A stretch of DNA of 64,000 bases, from the NCBI RefSeq assembly GCF_018613835.1, contig NZ_JAGGPM010000005.1, positions 62,001-126,000 of the forward strand. Reading direction: 5' to 3'. A program made the position numbers and the translations under genes. Below, one piece after another: positions 1-9,708 of the stretch (position 1 is the stretch's first letter; every line of letters begins with the position of its first letter). The notes below the pieces were generated by a model, which had not been told where the DNA came from, searched no databases, and worked only from the letters and a program-made list of their open reading frames with translations. The stretch comes from Arthrobacter sp. ISL-5. GTDB taxonomy: Bacteria > Actinomycetota > Actinomycetes > Actinomycetales > Micrococcaceae.

Positions 1-103
1 GCACGACGGCGGAGTGGGCATCAACGGCTGTTTCTTCAGCTACGGCTTTAGGCACGGACTAATGCTAATCGAAAACTTCTTCGAATATCCATGCGGACCC
101 CCG

Positions 104-484
104 CTAGCCCGCATCGTAGGCCGCCGCCAGCAGGTGGACGGCCTCGGCGAACGTGGCGCCCTGGGATTTGGCTGCGGCGGCATAGTCCGCGGCAGCCTCG
201 GACAACACGCCCCACCGTTCGTCGCGGGCGCACACCACGGTGCCGTTCCTGCCCTTGGTGGCCACGACGCCGGCAGCCTCAAGCTCTTTGTACGCCCTGG
301 CGACCGTGTGCGGGGCAACGCCGAGGACCCCGGCGAGGTTCCTGACGGCGGGCAGCCGGGTTCCCGGGGCAATCTTTCCCTGATCGGCCTGTTCGATGAT
401 GTGGAGCCGCAGCTGCTCGTAGAGCGCCACGGAGCTGGCGTGGTTGGGCTTCCACTGCCCCGGGAAGGCTTCACCGGTGCTCAC
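104..484 (-). CDS. GntR-family (YtrA-like) transcriptional regulator
   Basis: A 126-residue protein with an N-terminal winged helix-turn-helix of the GntR type: residues about 12-80 include the typical pattern LYEQLRLHI, then LPAVRNLAGVLGVAPHTV and the wing AGVVATKGRNGTVV. The short C-terminal part (about 45 residues) lacks a ligand-binding FCD or UTRA domain, which is the usual layout of the YtrA subfamily that controls ABC transporters. The start is GTG at 484 and overlaps the stop of the upstream ABC gene by four bases (GTGA), so it is the last gene of a three-gene operon with the two exporter subunits. It probably represses that operon; the ligand is unknown. Confidence 0.85.
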   Translation of the reverse strand: MSTGEAFPGQWKPNHASSVALYEQLRLHIIEQADQGKIAPGTRLPAVRNLAGVLGVAPHTVARAYKELEAAGVVATKGRNGTVVCARDERWGVLSEAAADYAAAAKSQGATFAEAVHLLAAAYDAG

Positions 485-2316
485 AGGCCGGGCTCCTGCA
501 CGCCGTGGTGGCCCGAGCCCGGTTCCCGGTCCATGTCCATGCCACGGAACTGGGCGTTGTAGAGGCGCCGGTAGTGTCCGTCAACGGACAGCAGGCTGCG
601 GTGGGTTCCCTGTTCAACGATGCGTCCGTGGTCCATGACCAAGATTAGATCAGCGTCGCGCACTGTGGACAAACGGTGGGCGATAACGAAGCTGGTCCTC
701 CCCTGCCTGAGCCTGCTCATCGCCAGCCTGATCTGTACTTCCGTCCGGGTGTCCACCGAGCTCGTGGCTTCGTCCAGGATCAGCACGCTGCGGCCCGCGA
801 GCTGCGCGCGGGCGATGGTGATGAGCTGCCGCTGCCCCTGGCTCAGGGAGTCGCCGTCGTTTCCCAGCACGGTGGAATAGCCGCCCGGCAGGGAACGGAC
901 AAAGTGGTCCACGTGGCTTGCCTCTGCCGCGGCCACGATTTCGGCGTCACTGGCCCCCGGCGCGCCGTACTCGATGTTCTCGTTGATGGTGCCGCTGAAC
1001 AGCCAGACATCCTGCAGCACCACGCCGAAGTTTGAACGCAGCGAATCCAGCGGCACGGAGGCGATATCCGTGCCGTCAATGGTGATGCGGCCCGAATCCA
1101 GCTCATAGAAGCGCATGAGCAGATTGACCACTGTGGTCTTGCCCGCGCCCGTGTGCCCCACGATGGCCACGGTGTCGCCCGGGCGGACGGAAAAGGACAG
1201 CCCGCTGACCGCCTCGACCTCCGGGGTGTAGCCAAACGTCACGTCCTCGAACTCGATCCGGCCGCGGAGGCCTGGCTGCCGGACCTGCGCCGGATCCTCG
1301 CGCGGGATCTCGGCCGCATCGAGGAGGGAAAAAACCCGTTCCGCCGACGCCGCGCACGACTGCATCAGCGTGAGCATCCCGCCGATCTGGCCCATGGGCT
1401 GCGTGAACAGCCTGCTGAACTGGATGAACGCCTGGATGCCGCCAATGGTCATGGCCCCGGCCGCTACCTGGAGCGCCCCCACCACGGCCACCGCCACGTA
1501 GTTGAGGTTTGCCACGAACACCATGAGCGGCTGCACGGCCCCGGAGACATACTGGGCGCGTGCGCTGGTGCGGGCCAGCCGGTCGTTGCTGCGCCCGAAA
1601 ATCGCCGCCGCGGCCTCCTGCTGCCCAAAGGCCCTGATCACTTCATGGCCGGTGACGAATTCCTCGATGTGCGCGTTCAGGTCACCGGTGGACGCCCACT
1701 GGGCCGCGAAATAGACCTGCGACTGACGGGCTATCCAGACCGTGATGAGGGTGGACACCGGAACAGACAGGAGGGCGATGGCAGCGAGCAGCGGGGAGAT
1801 CCAGAGCATCATGGCCAGCGAGCCGCACAGCATCAGCACGGACATGATGAGCTGTGTCAGCAGCTGGTTGAGGGCCTGGGAGATGTTGTCGACGTCGTTG
1901 GTGGCCCGGCTGAGCACGTCCCCCCTGGTCTGCTCCTGGAAATGCGCCGACGGCAGCCGGTGGAGTTTCTCCTCGACGGCGGAGCGGAGCCCGAACACCA
2001 GCCGCTGCACCGCGCTGGCGGTCAGGGCCCCCTGGACCCAGTTGAAGAGTGACGTGCCGAGGTACATGAGCGCCACCACCAGGAGCAGCCCCGCCAGCCG
2101 GCCCTCGTCGAATGTACCGCCCACCAAGGGCTCGACGACGACGTCTGTGGCGTCGCCCAGGAGTTTGGGCGCCGCCACGTTCAGCGCCGCGAATCCGCAG
2201 GTGGAGGCCACTGCGATGAACATCCGGCCCCGGACCGGGCGCAGGAGTCCGATCAGTCGCGCGGCCGCCGGAAGGAATGTGCCCGTTTTTCTCTCAGCGA
2301 GGTGCGCGCCCCTCAT
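481..2316 (-). CDS. ABC exporter half-transporter, catalytically canonical subunit
   Basis: A 611-residue fusion of a six-helix ABC exporter membrane domain (about 20-320) and a nucleotide-binding domain (about 350-590). The NBD has Walker A GHTGAGKTT, signature LSQGQ, Walker B LILDEATSSVD with the catalytic Glu, and an intact H-loop (VIAHRLSTV). It overlaps the preceding exporter gene by four bases (ATGA) and the following GntR gene by four bases, so the three are translationally coupled. Together with the degenerate partner it should form a heterodimeric exporter of the BmrCD/TM287-288 kind in the cytoplasmic membrane. The substrate cannot be read from the sequence; drugs or lipids are typical for the family. 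Confidence 0.9.
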   Translation of the reverse strand: MRGAHLAERKTGTFLPAAARLIGLLRPVRGRMFIAVASTCGFAALNVAAPKLLGDATDVVVEPLVGGTFDEGRLAGLLLVVALMYLGTSLFNWVQGALTASAVQRLVFGLRSAVEEKLHRLPSAHFQEQTRGDVLSRATNDVDNISQALNQLLTQLIMSVLMLCGSLAMMLWISPLLAAIALLSVPVSTLITVWIARQSQVYFAAQWASTGDLNAHIEEFVTGHEVIRAFGQQEAAAAIFGRSNDRLARTSARAQYVSGAVQPLMVFVANLNYVAVAVVGALQVAAGAMTIGGIQAFIQFSRLFTQPMGQIGGMLTLMQSCAASAERVFSLLDAAEIPREDPAQVRQPGLRGRIEFEDVTFGYTPEVEAVSGLSFSVRPGDTVAIVGHTGAGKTTVVNLLMRFYELDSGRITIDGTDIASVPLDSLRSNFGVVLQDVWLFSGTINENIEYGAPGASDAEIVAAAEASHVDHFVRSLPGGYSTVLGNDGDSLSQGQRQLITIARAQLAGRSVLILDEATSSVDTRTEVQIRLAMSRLRQGRTSFVIAHRLSTVRDADLILVMDHGRIVEQGTHRSLLSVDGHYRRLYNAQFRGMDMDREPGSGHHGVQEPGL

Positions 2317-4229
2317 GGCTGCTCGTCCAGGGCGAGCTGCAACTTGGCAATCTCGCGGTAGGCCGGCGAAGTGCTGAGCAGCTCCGGGTGAGTGCCTTGG
2401 GCCACCAGCCGGCCGTCGTTCAGGACAAGGATCTGGCCGGCGTGCATGATGGTGGGGATCCGTTCGGCGATGATGATCACAGTGGCAGACTCCAGGGCCG
2501 GCACCAGGGCGTGCCGGACGGCGGCTTCGGTGGCGTAGTCCAACGCCGAGAAGCTGTCATCGAACAGGAAGAGGTCCGCCTTCCGCAACGCCGCGCGGGC
2601 GATGCACAGCCGCTGCCGCTGGCCGCCCGAAAGTCCCGCCCCGCCCTGAACGACGGGGGCATACAGCCCGCCCGGAAGGCTGCTGACAAAGTCGTCCGCC
2701 TGCGCCATCCGCAGAACCTGCCACAGGTCGTGGTCAGTGGCGTCGGGTGCCGCCATCCTGAGGTTCCCGGCAACGGTGCCCGAGAAAAGGTAGGAGTGCT
2801 GCGGCACCACGGCCATCCTGGCCCGCAGGTGGTCGGCGGACAGGTCCCGGACGTCCCGTCCGCCAAACCGCACCTCTCCCGCCGTGGCGTCCAGGAACCT
2901 GGGCAGGAGGTTCAGCAGTGTGGTCTTGCCGCTGCCGGTCGAACCGATGATGGCCGTGGTGGTGCCGGGGCGGGCCGTGAAGGAGATATCGGCCAGCACG
3001 GGCGATTCCGCCCCCGGATACGCGAAGGAGACCCGCCGGAACTCCACGGTTCCGCTGGGCACGGTGTCACCGGCATCTCCGCCGGAGCCGCTCCCGGTGC
3101 CGGCGGCCCCCTGCGCCGGAGACAGCGGGGACGGAGACAGCGGGGACGCCGCCCCGGCGGCGGAGGAATGCCGCCCCGAGCCGGAATGCCCGCGGACGGA
3201 AGGCGCCCGAACGACGTCGAGCACCTCTTGGATGCGTTCGGCGCAGACGGCCGCGCGGGGTGCGGTCATGAACACGTACATCGCCATCATGATGGCGAGC
3301 AGGATCTGCAGGATGTAGGCGATGAAGGCGGTGAGGGCGCCCACCTGCATCTGCCCGCCTTGAATGAGGTGTCCGCCGAACCAGACCACGGCCACCGAGG
3401 AGAGGTTCACCACAATCATGATGATGGGAAGCATGCCGGCCACCAGGAGCGCCGACTGGAGATTGTTGCCCGTCAGCTTTCGGTTCGCCTCGGCGAACCG
3501 GGTTGCCTCGTGCTTCTGCCGGACGAACGCCCGGATGACATTGGCCCCGATAATCTGTTCGCGCAGAATCCGCGTAATGCCGTCGATGAGGGCCTGCCCT
3601 TGCCGGTACAGCGGAATGAGGCGGCGGACTATGGCGTACATGATGAGCACCAGCAGCGGAACAATGGCAATGACGATGCCGGACAGGGTGGCATCCTGCT
3701 GGATTGCCAGAATGATCCCGCCGATACCCATGACGGGGGCCGCGGCCAGCATGGTGAAGACCAGCACCGCGAACGTCTGGATTTGCTGGACGTCATTCGT
3801 GGCCCGGGTCACGAGGCTCGGGGCGCCGAAGGAGCCGACCTCCTGGGACGACATGGCCTGGACCCTGTCGAACAGCTCCCGCCTCAGCCGGTGCCCGATC
3901 CTCATGGCCACCACGGCGCCAAGGTACCCGGCGCCGAGGGCGGCGCCGGCCTGCACAGCGGTCAGGGCCATCATCCAGCCGCCGAGGCGGACGATCACGT
4001 CGGTCTGGCGTGCGAGGATGCCGATGTCGATGATGCTGGCGTTCAGCGTGGGGAGCAGCAGGTTCCCTGCCGTCTGCACCACCTGCAGCCCGATGATGGT
4101 CCAGACTGCGGCCCGGTGCTCTCCGAGGAGTCGGATCATCAGGCCAAAAAGCACCGCGCCTCCTCCATAGCTAGGGCCGACCAGGAGCATTCTTGCCGAC
4201 CCCATAGCCGCTTCGCCATTGTAAGCCAC
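2313..4229 (-). CDS. ABC exporter half-transporter, degenerate-site subunit
   Basis: An ABC exporter half-transporter with an N-terminal membrane domain and C-terminal NBD. Walker A (GSTGSGKTT) and signature LSGGQRQR are intact. The residue after the Walker B Asp is Asp instead of Glu (LFLFDDSFSALD), and the H-loop His is Glu (IIIAERIPT). Such losses mark the degenerate subunit of heterodimeric exporters, and the next gene supplies the canonical NBD. A low-complexity Ser/Gly/Ala/Pro insert of about 50 residues separates the membrane domain from the NBD. The 638-residue form starts at GTG 4229; an in-frame ATG at 4205 is also possible, and neither has a strong ribosome site. It is the first gene of the exporter operon. 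Confidence 0.88.
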   Translation of the reverse strand: MAYNGEAAMGSARMLLVGPSYGGGAVLFGLMIRLLGEHRAAVWTIIGLQVVQTAGNLLLPTLNASIIDIGILARQTDVIVRLGGWMMALTAVQAGAALGAGYLGAVVAMRIGHRLRRELFDRVQAMSSQEVGSFGAPSLVTRATNDVQQIQTFAVLVFTMLAAAPVMGIGGIILAIQQDATLSGIVIAIVPLLVLIMYAIVRRLIPLYRQGQALIDGITRILREQIIGANVIRAFVRQKHEATRFAEANRKLTGNNLQSALLVAGMLPIIMIVVNLSSVAVVWFGGHLIQGGQMQVGALTAFIAYILQILLAIMMAMYVFMTAPRAAVCAERIQEVLDVVRAPSVRGHSGSGRHSSAAGAASPLSPSPLSPAQGAAGTGSGSGGDAGDTVPSGTVEFRRVSFAYPGAESPVLADISFTARPGTTTAIIGSTGSGKTTLLNLLPRFLDATAGEVRFGGRDVRDLSADHLRARMAVVPQHSYLFSGTVAGNLRMAAPDATDHDLWQVLRMAQADDFVSSLPGGLYAPVVQGGAGLSGGQRQRLCIARAALRKADLFLFDDSFSALDYATEAAVRHALVPALESATVIIIAERIPTIMHAGQILVLNDGRLVAQGTHPELLSTSPAYREIAKLQLALDEQP

Positions 4230-4328
4230 ATCACATCGATCCGGATGTGGTGCTGAAGGCGTGGCGCGAGCCCCCGCGGCGCGGGCCCGGCCAGGCGGGC
4301 CCGGCTGCAGGTGCGGCTGCAGGCCCGG

Positions 4329-5105
4329 CTACAGCTTGCGCGCCACGGCGAAAATCCGGCGGAACGGGTAGACGGTCCCGTATTCGGACGCCGGGTAGGC
4401 CTCGGCGAGGCGGACTGCGTATTCGGCTTCAAAGGCCGCCGCGTCTTCCGGCGAAAGAGCAGCCAGCACCGGCCGGAGGCCGGCGCCCCGCACCCATTCC
4501 AGGACGGCGTTCTCACCGGGAAGTACCTGCTGGTAGGTGGTCTCCCAGGCGTCGGCCGCGCATCCGGCGTCGAGCATGATCTCAAGGTAGCGGGCAGGGC
4601 TGGCCACGGCGTCGTCGTGGCGGAGGACGCCGCCGAGCTTCGCAGCCCAGGCGCCCGACTCCGCGACCTCCCGCATCAGGGTGTGGGACGCGGAGGTGAA
4701 ATTGCCCGGCACCTGGAGGGCGAACCACGCCCCCGGCGTCAGCTCCTTCAGCCAGCGGGAGAGCATTTCCTGGTGCCCCGGGACCCACTGCAGCGCGGCG
4801 TTGCTGACTACGACGTCGGTCTCCGGGGACGGCGCCCACGACGCGATGTCGCCGAGGCGGAATTCCAGTCGGGGTGCCTCCTGCGCCAACGCTTCGGCTT
4901 CGGCGAGCATGTCGGCGGAGGAATCCAGGCCGATGACGCGGGCGCCCGGCCATCGCGCGGCCAGCGTGGCCGTCAGGTTGCCGGGGCCGCATCCCAGGTC
5001 AACGATCTCCCGCGGTGCCGTTGCCTCGATGCGGCCGGTCAGGTCGAAGAACGGGCGCTGCCTGTAGTCACCAAAGTGGATGTATTTGGCGGGATCCCAC
5101 TGCAC
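4329..5105 (-). CDS. tam: trans-aconitate 2-methyltransferase-like SAM methyltransferase
   Basis: A class I SAM-dependent methyltransferase. The N-terminus VQWDPAKYIHFGDYRQRPF matches the start of the Tam family, motif I is VDLGCGPGNLT, and an acidic SAM-ribose residue follows in VIGLDSS. Tam methylates trans-aconitate, a by-product inhibitor of the TCA cycle. I place the start at GTG 5105, which gives 258 residues (E. coli Tam is about 250) and has GGAGG four bases upstream; the frame stays open upstream to 5213, but that extension has no homology to the family. It stands alone and is divergent from the helicase gene. The substrate is inferred from family resemblance only. Confidence 0.82.
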   Translation of the reverse strand: MQWDPAKYIHFGDYRQRPFFDLTGRIEATAPREIVDLGCGPGNLTATLAARWPGARVIGLDSSADMLAEAEALAQEAPRLEFRLGDIASWAPSPETDVVVSNAALQWVPGHQEMLSRWLKELTPGAWFALQVPGNFTSASHTLMREVAESGAWAAKLGGVLRHDDAVASPARYLEIMLDAGCAADAWETTYQQVLPGENAVLEWVRGAGLRPVLAALSPEDAAAFEAEYAVRLAEAYPASEYGTVYPFRRIFAVARKL

Positions 5106-5246
5106 AAGGCCTCCGGTTGATCGTGAAGGTTTGACCTGGCGCGGCGCGTGTGGTGGCGCCTGCGCCAAAGGTTCGGATATCGCGAGCCTAGTGCGGGACC
5201 GGGCGGAACGCACGCCGTGAAGGCACTGGCACTAAGCTGGAAGGCA

Positions 5247-7793
5247 ATGAAACTCGTTGAACAGCTCCCCGCACCGGCCGCACGGATCACCACGGGAACA
5301 GGCACCGACCCGGACGCGCTGTACATGCGGTTCGTGGAGTGGACGGAAAGCCGGGGGCTGGAGCTTTATGCCGCCCAGGACGAAGCCATCATGGAGCTCG
5401 CATCCGGCGCCAACGTCATCCTGGCGACACCCACGGGATCGGGCAAATCCCTCGTGGCCATCGCCGCACATTTCCAGGCCATGGCCCGCGGGGAACGGAG
5501 CTACTACACCGCCCCCATCAAGGCACTGGTCTCGGAGAAATTCTTTGCCCTGTGCGACATCTTCGGAGCCGAGAACGTGGGGATGATTACCGGCGATTCG
5601 GGTGTGAACCAGGACGCCCCGATCATCTGCTGCACGGCGGAGATCCTCGCCAACATCGCGCTGCGCGAAGGCGCCGCGGCGGAACTCGGCGCGGTCATCA
5701 TGGATGAGTTCCACTTCTATTCGGATCCCCAGCGCGGCTGGGCGTGGCAGGTCCCGCTGCTGGAACTGCCGCAGGCCCAGTTCCTGCTGATGTCCGCGAC
5801 CCTCGGCGACGTCAGCCGCTTCGAGGCCGGCATGACCGAACTCACCGGCCGGCCCACCACCACCGTCAGTTCCGCGGAGCGGCCCATCCCGCTGCACTAC
5901 TACTACCACCAGACCCCCGTGCACGAGACGCTCGAGGAACTGCTGTCCACCAAGCAGGTTCCGGTGTACGTGGTGCACTTCAGCCAGGCCGAAGCCATTG
6001 AGCGTGCCCAGACGCTGATGAGCATCAACGTCTGCAGCCGCGAGGAGAAGGACAAGATCGCCGAGCTCATCGCGAAATTCCGCTTCGCCGCCGGCTTCGG
6101 CAAGACGCTCAACCGCCTGGTCCGGCACGGGATCGGCGTCCACCACGCCGGCATGCTGCCGAAGTACCGCCGGCTCGTGGAGCAGCTCGCGCAGGCTGGC
6201 CTCCTGAAGGTCATCTGCGGCACCGACACCCTGGGGGTGGGGATCAACGTTCCCATCCGGACCGTCCTGCTCACGGCGCTCAGCAAGTACGACGGCGTGC
6301 GCACCCGCCTGCTCAATTCCCGCGAATTCCATCAGATCGCCGGAAGGGCCGGCCGCGCCGGCTACGACACCGCGGGCACGGTGGTGGTCCAGGCACCGGA
6401 CCATGTGGTGGAGAACGCCAAGGCAATGGCCAAGGCCACCGCCAAGTTCGGCGACGACCAGAAAAAGCTGCGCCAGGTGGTCAAGAAGAGGCCGCCGGAA
6501 GGATTCGTCTCCTGGGGAGAGCCCACCTACAACCGTCTTGTGGAGTCCGTTCCGGAGCCCCTGACGTCAAGCTTCACGGTGACCCACGCGATGCTCATGA
6601 ACCTGATGGAACGGCCCGGCGACCCCTTTGCGGCCACCCGGCGCCTGCTCACCGAGAACCATGAACCGCGGCCTTCCCAGCTTCGGCTCATGAAGAAGGC
6701 GCTGTCCATCTACCGCGAGCTCCTTGCCGCCGAAGTGGTGGAACGCATCCCGGCCGCCGAGCAGGATTCGGACGGCCGCACGGTGCGGCTCACCGTCCAC
6801 CTGCAGGCCAACTTTGCCCTGAACCAGCCGCTTTCCCCGTTCGCTTTGGCCGCCCTGGAACTCCTGGACCCGGAGTCGCCGTCGTATGCCCTGGACGTGG
6901 TCTCGGTCATCGAAGCGACACTTGAAAAGCCGCGGCAGATCCTCTCCGCCCAGCAGAAGAAGGCCCGCGGCGAAGCCATCGCGGCGATGAAGGCCGACGG
7001 CATCGAGTACGAGCAGCGCATGGCCATGCTCGACGAAGTCACCTACCCGCAGCCGCTCGGAGAAATCCTCAGCGAGGCCTTCGAGGTATACCGCAAGGCC
7101 GCGCCGTGGGTGGGCGACTTCGAACTTGCCCCGAAGTCGATCATCCGGGACATGTACGAACGGGCCATGAACTTCGGCGAATTCGTCCAGTTCTATGGAC
7201 TGGCCCGCTCCGAAGGCATCGTGCTGCGCTACCTCGCCGACGGCTTCAAGGCCCTGCGGCAGACGGTTCCGCAGGACGCCCTCCGTGAAGACCTTGAGGA
7301 CCTCATTGCCTGGCTCGGCGAACTGGTGCGCCAGGTCGATTCGAGCCTGCTGGATGAGTGGGAGGAACTGACATCCGGAGCCGCGCCGACTCCCCATGAC
7401 GCCCCGCCTCCCCCGCCGCCGTCGCTGACGTCGAACATCCGGGCCTTCCGCGTCATGGTCCGGAACGAGATGTTCCGCCGCGTGGAGCTTTTCGCGGACG
7501 AGGACGCCGCCGCGCTGGGCGAGCTCGACGGCGATGCCGGCTGGGATGCGGACCGCTGGGAAGACGTGCTCGATAACTACTTCGACGAACACGACGACAT
7601 CGGCACCGGCCCCGACGCCCGCGGCCCGGGACTGCTGATGATCACCGAGGGCCCGGAGCTGTGGAAGGTCCGGCAGATCTTTGAAGACCCCGCGGGCAAC
7701 CACGACTGGGGAATCTCGGCCGAGGTTGATCTTGCCGCCTCGGACGAAACCGGCACCGCCGTGGTCCGGGTGACAGATGTCAACAGGCTCTGA
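5247..7793 (+). CDS. DEAD/DEAH-box RNA helicase with DUF3516 C-terminus
   Basis: A superfamily 2 helicase of 848 residues. Motif I is ATPTGSGKS near residue 60-68, motif II is the DExH form DEFH near 152, motif III is SAT, and the helicase C lobe ends in QIAGRAGRAG (motif VI). The remaining 450 residues match the actinobacterial DUF3516 family in layout, distantly related to Ski2-like helicases. It is expected to unwind RNA in an ATP-dependent way in the cytoplasm. I take ATG 5247 as the start because the family begins with this helicase lead-in; the open frame continues upstream to 5148 but that part overlaps the divergent tam leader. It is a single gene. Confidence 0.88.
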   Translation: MKLVEQLPAPAARITTGTGTDPDALYMRFVEWTESRGLELYAAQDEAIMELASGANVILATPTGSGKSLVAIAAHFQAMARGERSYYTAPIKALVSEKFFALCDIFGAENVGMITGDSGVNQDAPIICCTAEILANIALREGAAAELGAVIMDEFHFYSDPQRGWAWQVPLLELPQAQFLLMSATLGDVSRFEAGMTELTGRPTTTVSSAERPIPLHYYYHQTPVHETLEELLSTKQVPVYVVHFSQAEAIERAQTLMSINVCSREEKDKIAELIAKFRFAAGFGKTLNRLVRHGIGVHHAGMLPKYRRLVEQLAQAGLLKVICGTDTLGVGINVPIRTVLLTALSKYDGVRTRLLNSREFHQIAGRAGRAGYDTAGTVVVQAPDHVVENAKAMAKATAKFGDDQKKLRQVVKKRPPEGFVSWGEPTYNRLVESVPEPLTSSFTVTHAMLMNLMERPGDPFAATRRLLTENHEPRPSQLRLMKKALSIYRELLAAEVVERIPAAEQDSDGRTVRLTVHLQANFALNQPLSPFALAALELLDPESPSYALDVVSVIEATLEKPRQILSAQQKKARGEAIAAMKADGIEYEQRMAMLDEVTYPQPLGEILSEAFEVYRKAAPWVGDFELAPKSIIRDMYERAMNFGEFVQFYGLARSEGIVLRYLADGFKALRQTVPQDALREDLEDLIAWLGELVRQVDSSLLDEWEELTSGAAPTPHDAPPPPPPSLTSNIRAFRVMVRNEMFRRVELFADEDAAALGELDGDAGWDADRWEDVLDNYFDEHDDIGTGPDARGPGLLMITEGPELWKVRQIFEDPAGNHDWGISAEVDLAASDETGTAVVRVTDVNRL

Positions 7794-7833
7794 CCGCCAG
7801 GCCCGTCCGGGGACGACCAAGTAAGCTCGGAAC

Positions 7834-8334
7834 ATGAGCGTAATCCGTCCTGCGACCCCAGCCGATGTCCCTGCAATCCTCCAGATGATCCACGAACTGG
7901 CCATCTACGAAAAGGAACCGGACGCCGTCCGGAACACCCCGGAAATGCTCACCGAGGTGCTGTTCGGCGATAACCCCCGCGTATTTGCACACATGGCCGA
8001 GAACGACGCCGGCGAGGTCCGGGGCTTCGCGCTGTGGTTCCTGAACTACTCGACCTGGGAAGGCGTCCACGGCATCTATCTCGAGGACCTCTACGTCACT
8101 CCGGACGCGCGCGGCGAGGGCCACGGAAAGGCGCTCCTGCAGCATCTGGCGGCGACCGCCGTCGAACGCGGTTATGCGCGCGTTGAGTGGAGCGTCCTTG
8201 ACTGGAACGAGCCCTCCATCAATTTCTACCAGAAGCTGGGGGCGTTCCCGATGGAGGAATGGTCCACTTTCCGGCTCACCGGCCCCGCGCTGGCCGCGTT
8301 CGGAACCCGCTCCGAGGCGGGCATCCGTGGCTGA
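7834..8334 (+). CDS. GNAT-family N-acetyltransferase (diamine acetyltransferase-like)
   Basis: A 166-residue GNAT domain. The acetyl-CoA loop is seen in LYVTPDARGEGHGKALL and the C-terminal strand pattern in WNEPSINFYQKLGA, as in spermidine/spermine acetyltransferases (SAT-like). It probably acetylates a small amine with acetyl-CoA in the cytoplasm. The following hydrolase gene starts eight bases before its stop codon, so the two are co-translated. The exact substrate is unknown. Confidence 0.85.
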   Translation: MSVIRPATPADVPAILQMIHELAIYEKEPDAVRNTPEMLTEVLFGDNPRVFAHMAENDAGEVRGFALWFLNYSTWEGVHGIYLEDLYVTPDARGEGHGKALLQHLAATAVERGYARVEWSVLDWNEPSINFYQKLGAFPMEEWSTFRLTGPALAAFGTRSEAGIRG

Positions 8335-9670
8335 GGCCACGGTGGCCGCGGCAGTCCACACCGTCCGGGCCAGGCACGAGTTCCGGGGCATGCGCACGGC
8401 CGAGCATTACTTCACGGTACCCCTGGACCACTTTGCGTCGCCGGACACCGACACCGCCGGGGAGACCATCACGGTGTTCGCCCGGGAGTACGTGTCCGCG
8501 GAGCACAGCGAAGCTGCCGCGTCAGCCCTGCCGTGGCTCCTCTACCTGCAGGGCGGCCCCGGTGGGCGCGGCAACCGGTTCACCGCCCTGGGCGGCTGGA
8601 GCAAGGCCGCCGCGAAGGATTTCCGGATTCTCATGCTGGACCAGCGGGGCACTGGGCTGTCCTCCCCCGTCGACCGCAACACGCTGCCGGCGCGCGGCGA
8701 CGCGGCCGCACAGGCGCGCTACCTTCAACACTTCCGGGCCGATTCGATCGTGGCCGACGCCGAGCTGATCCGCCGGGCCCTTGGTTCTGAGCCGTGGAGC
8801 ATCTACGGTCAGAGCTACGGCGGCTTCTGCGCGCTCACCTATCTGTCGTTCGCACCTGCCGGCCTCAGGGAAGTCCTGATCACCGGCGGCCTGGCACCGC
8901 TCAACGGACCCGCTGACAGGGTCTACCGCGAGACATTCAAGCGTGTGGCCGCCCGGAATGCCCAGTACTTCGGCTGGTATCCGGAAGACCGGGAGACGGT
9001 GAACCGGATCGCCCGCCACCTCCGCAGCACCGAAGAGTTCCTGCCAGGCGGCGAACGGCTCACGGTGGAAAGGTTCCAGATGGTTGGCTCCTACCTCGGC
9101 GGGAACACCCGGGTGGACGGGCTGCACAACCTGCTTGAGGACGCCTTCGTGGAGACAGCCCGCGGCGTGCGTCTGTCCGATGCGTTTCTTGAACAGGTCC
9201 GCGCGCTCGTTTCGCGCGCGGCCAACCCCCTCTACGCCTTGATGCACGAATCCATCTACGGCCAAGGCGTGGCGACGGACTGGGCTGCCTGGCGGGTCCT
9301 GAGGGAGTTTCCCGAGTTCAGTCCGGAGGCGCCCGAAGTGCTGCTGACCGGCGAAATGGTCTACCCGTGGTACTTCGAACAGGACACGGCGCTTCGCCCG
9401 CTAAAGGACGTGGCCGAGCTGCTGGCGGCCAAGGCTGACTGGAAGCCGCTTTATGATCCGGCGCGGCTGGCCGCAAATACGGTCCCGGTTGCCGCCGCGG
9501 TCTATCACGATGACATCTACGTGGAGCACGGGCTATCCCTCGAGACCGCCGCGGCGGTGCGGGGACTGCAGGCGTGGGAGTCCGGCGATTTCCACCACGA
9601 CGGCATTGCCGACGACGGCGAAGCAATCTTCGGCCGCCTCCTGGGCATGGTCCGTTCAGTCCGGCACTGA
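8327..9670 (+). CDS. alpha/beta hydrolase, S33 proline iminopeptidase-like
   Basis: A 447-residue alpha/beta hydrolase. The oxyanion-hole segment is YLQGGPGG, the nucleophile elbow is GQSYGG, and candidate catalytic Asp and His lie near the C-terminus in VYHDDIYV and FHHDGI. This is the layout of peptidase family S33 (prolyl aminopeptidases and relatives), which release N-terminal proline or cleave small peptides. The start is GTG 8327, overlapping the GNAT stop, with a GAGGCGGG ribosome site; longer in-frame starts would run back inside the GNAT gene. A strong hairpin follows the stop codon. Confidence 0.85.
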   Translation: MAEATVAAAVHTVRARHEFRGMRTAEHYFTVPLDHFASPDTDTAGETITVFAREYVSAEHSEAAASALPWLLYLQGGPGGRGNRFTALGGWSKAAAKDFRILMLDQRGTGLSSPVDRNTLPARGDAAAQARYLQHFRADSIVADAELIRRALGSEPWSIYGQSYGGFCALTYLSFAPAGLREVLITGGLAPLNGPADRVYRETFKRVAARNAQYFGWYPEDRETVNRIARHLRSTEEFLPGGERLTVERFQMVGSYLGGNTRVDGLHNLLEDAFVETARGVRLSDAFLEQVRALVSRAANPLYALMHESIYGQGVATDWAAWRVLREFPEFSPEAPEVLLTGEMVYPWYFEQDTALRPLKDVAELLAAKADWKPLYDPARLAANTVPVAAAVYHDDIYVEHGLSLETAAAVRGLQAWESGDFHHDGIADDGEAIFGRLLGMVRSVRH

Positions 9671-9675
9671 GCCCT

Positions 9676-9708
9676 GCCCGGACGTGCGGCGCGGCCCGCA
9701 CTCCGGGC
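9676..9708. terminator. Strong GC hairpin between convergent genes
   Basis: GCCCGGA, one unpaired C, GTGCGG, a six-base loop, CCGCAC and TCCGGGC form a 13-bp stem five bases after the hydrolase stop and just past the end of the convergent MFS gene. There is no U-tract, which is common for actinobacterial terminators. It can serve both strands. Confidence 0.65.

Noticed and set aside
2277..4256. Long open frame on the plus strand opposite the ABC exporter gene
   Set aside because: His/Gly/Asp-rich composition without a fold; it is the antisense of a clear ABC gene in high-GC DNA.
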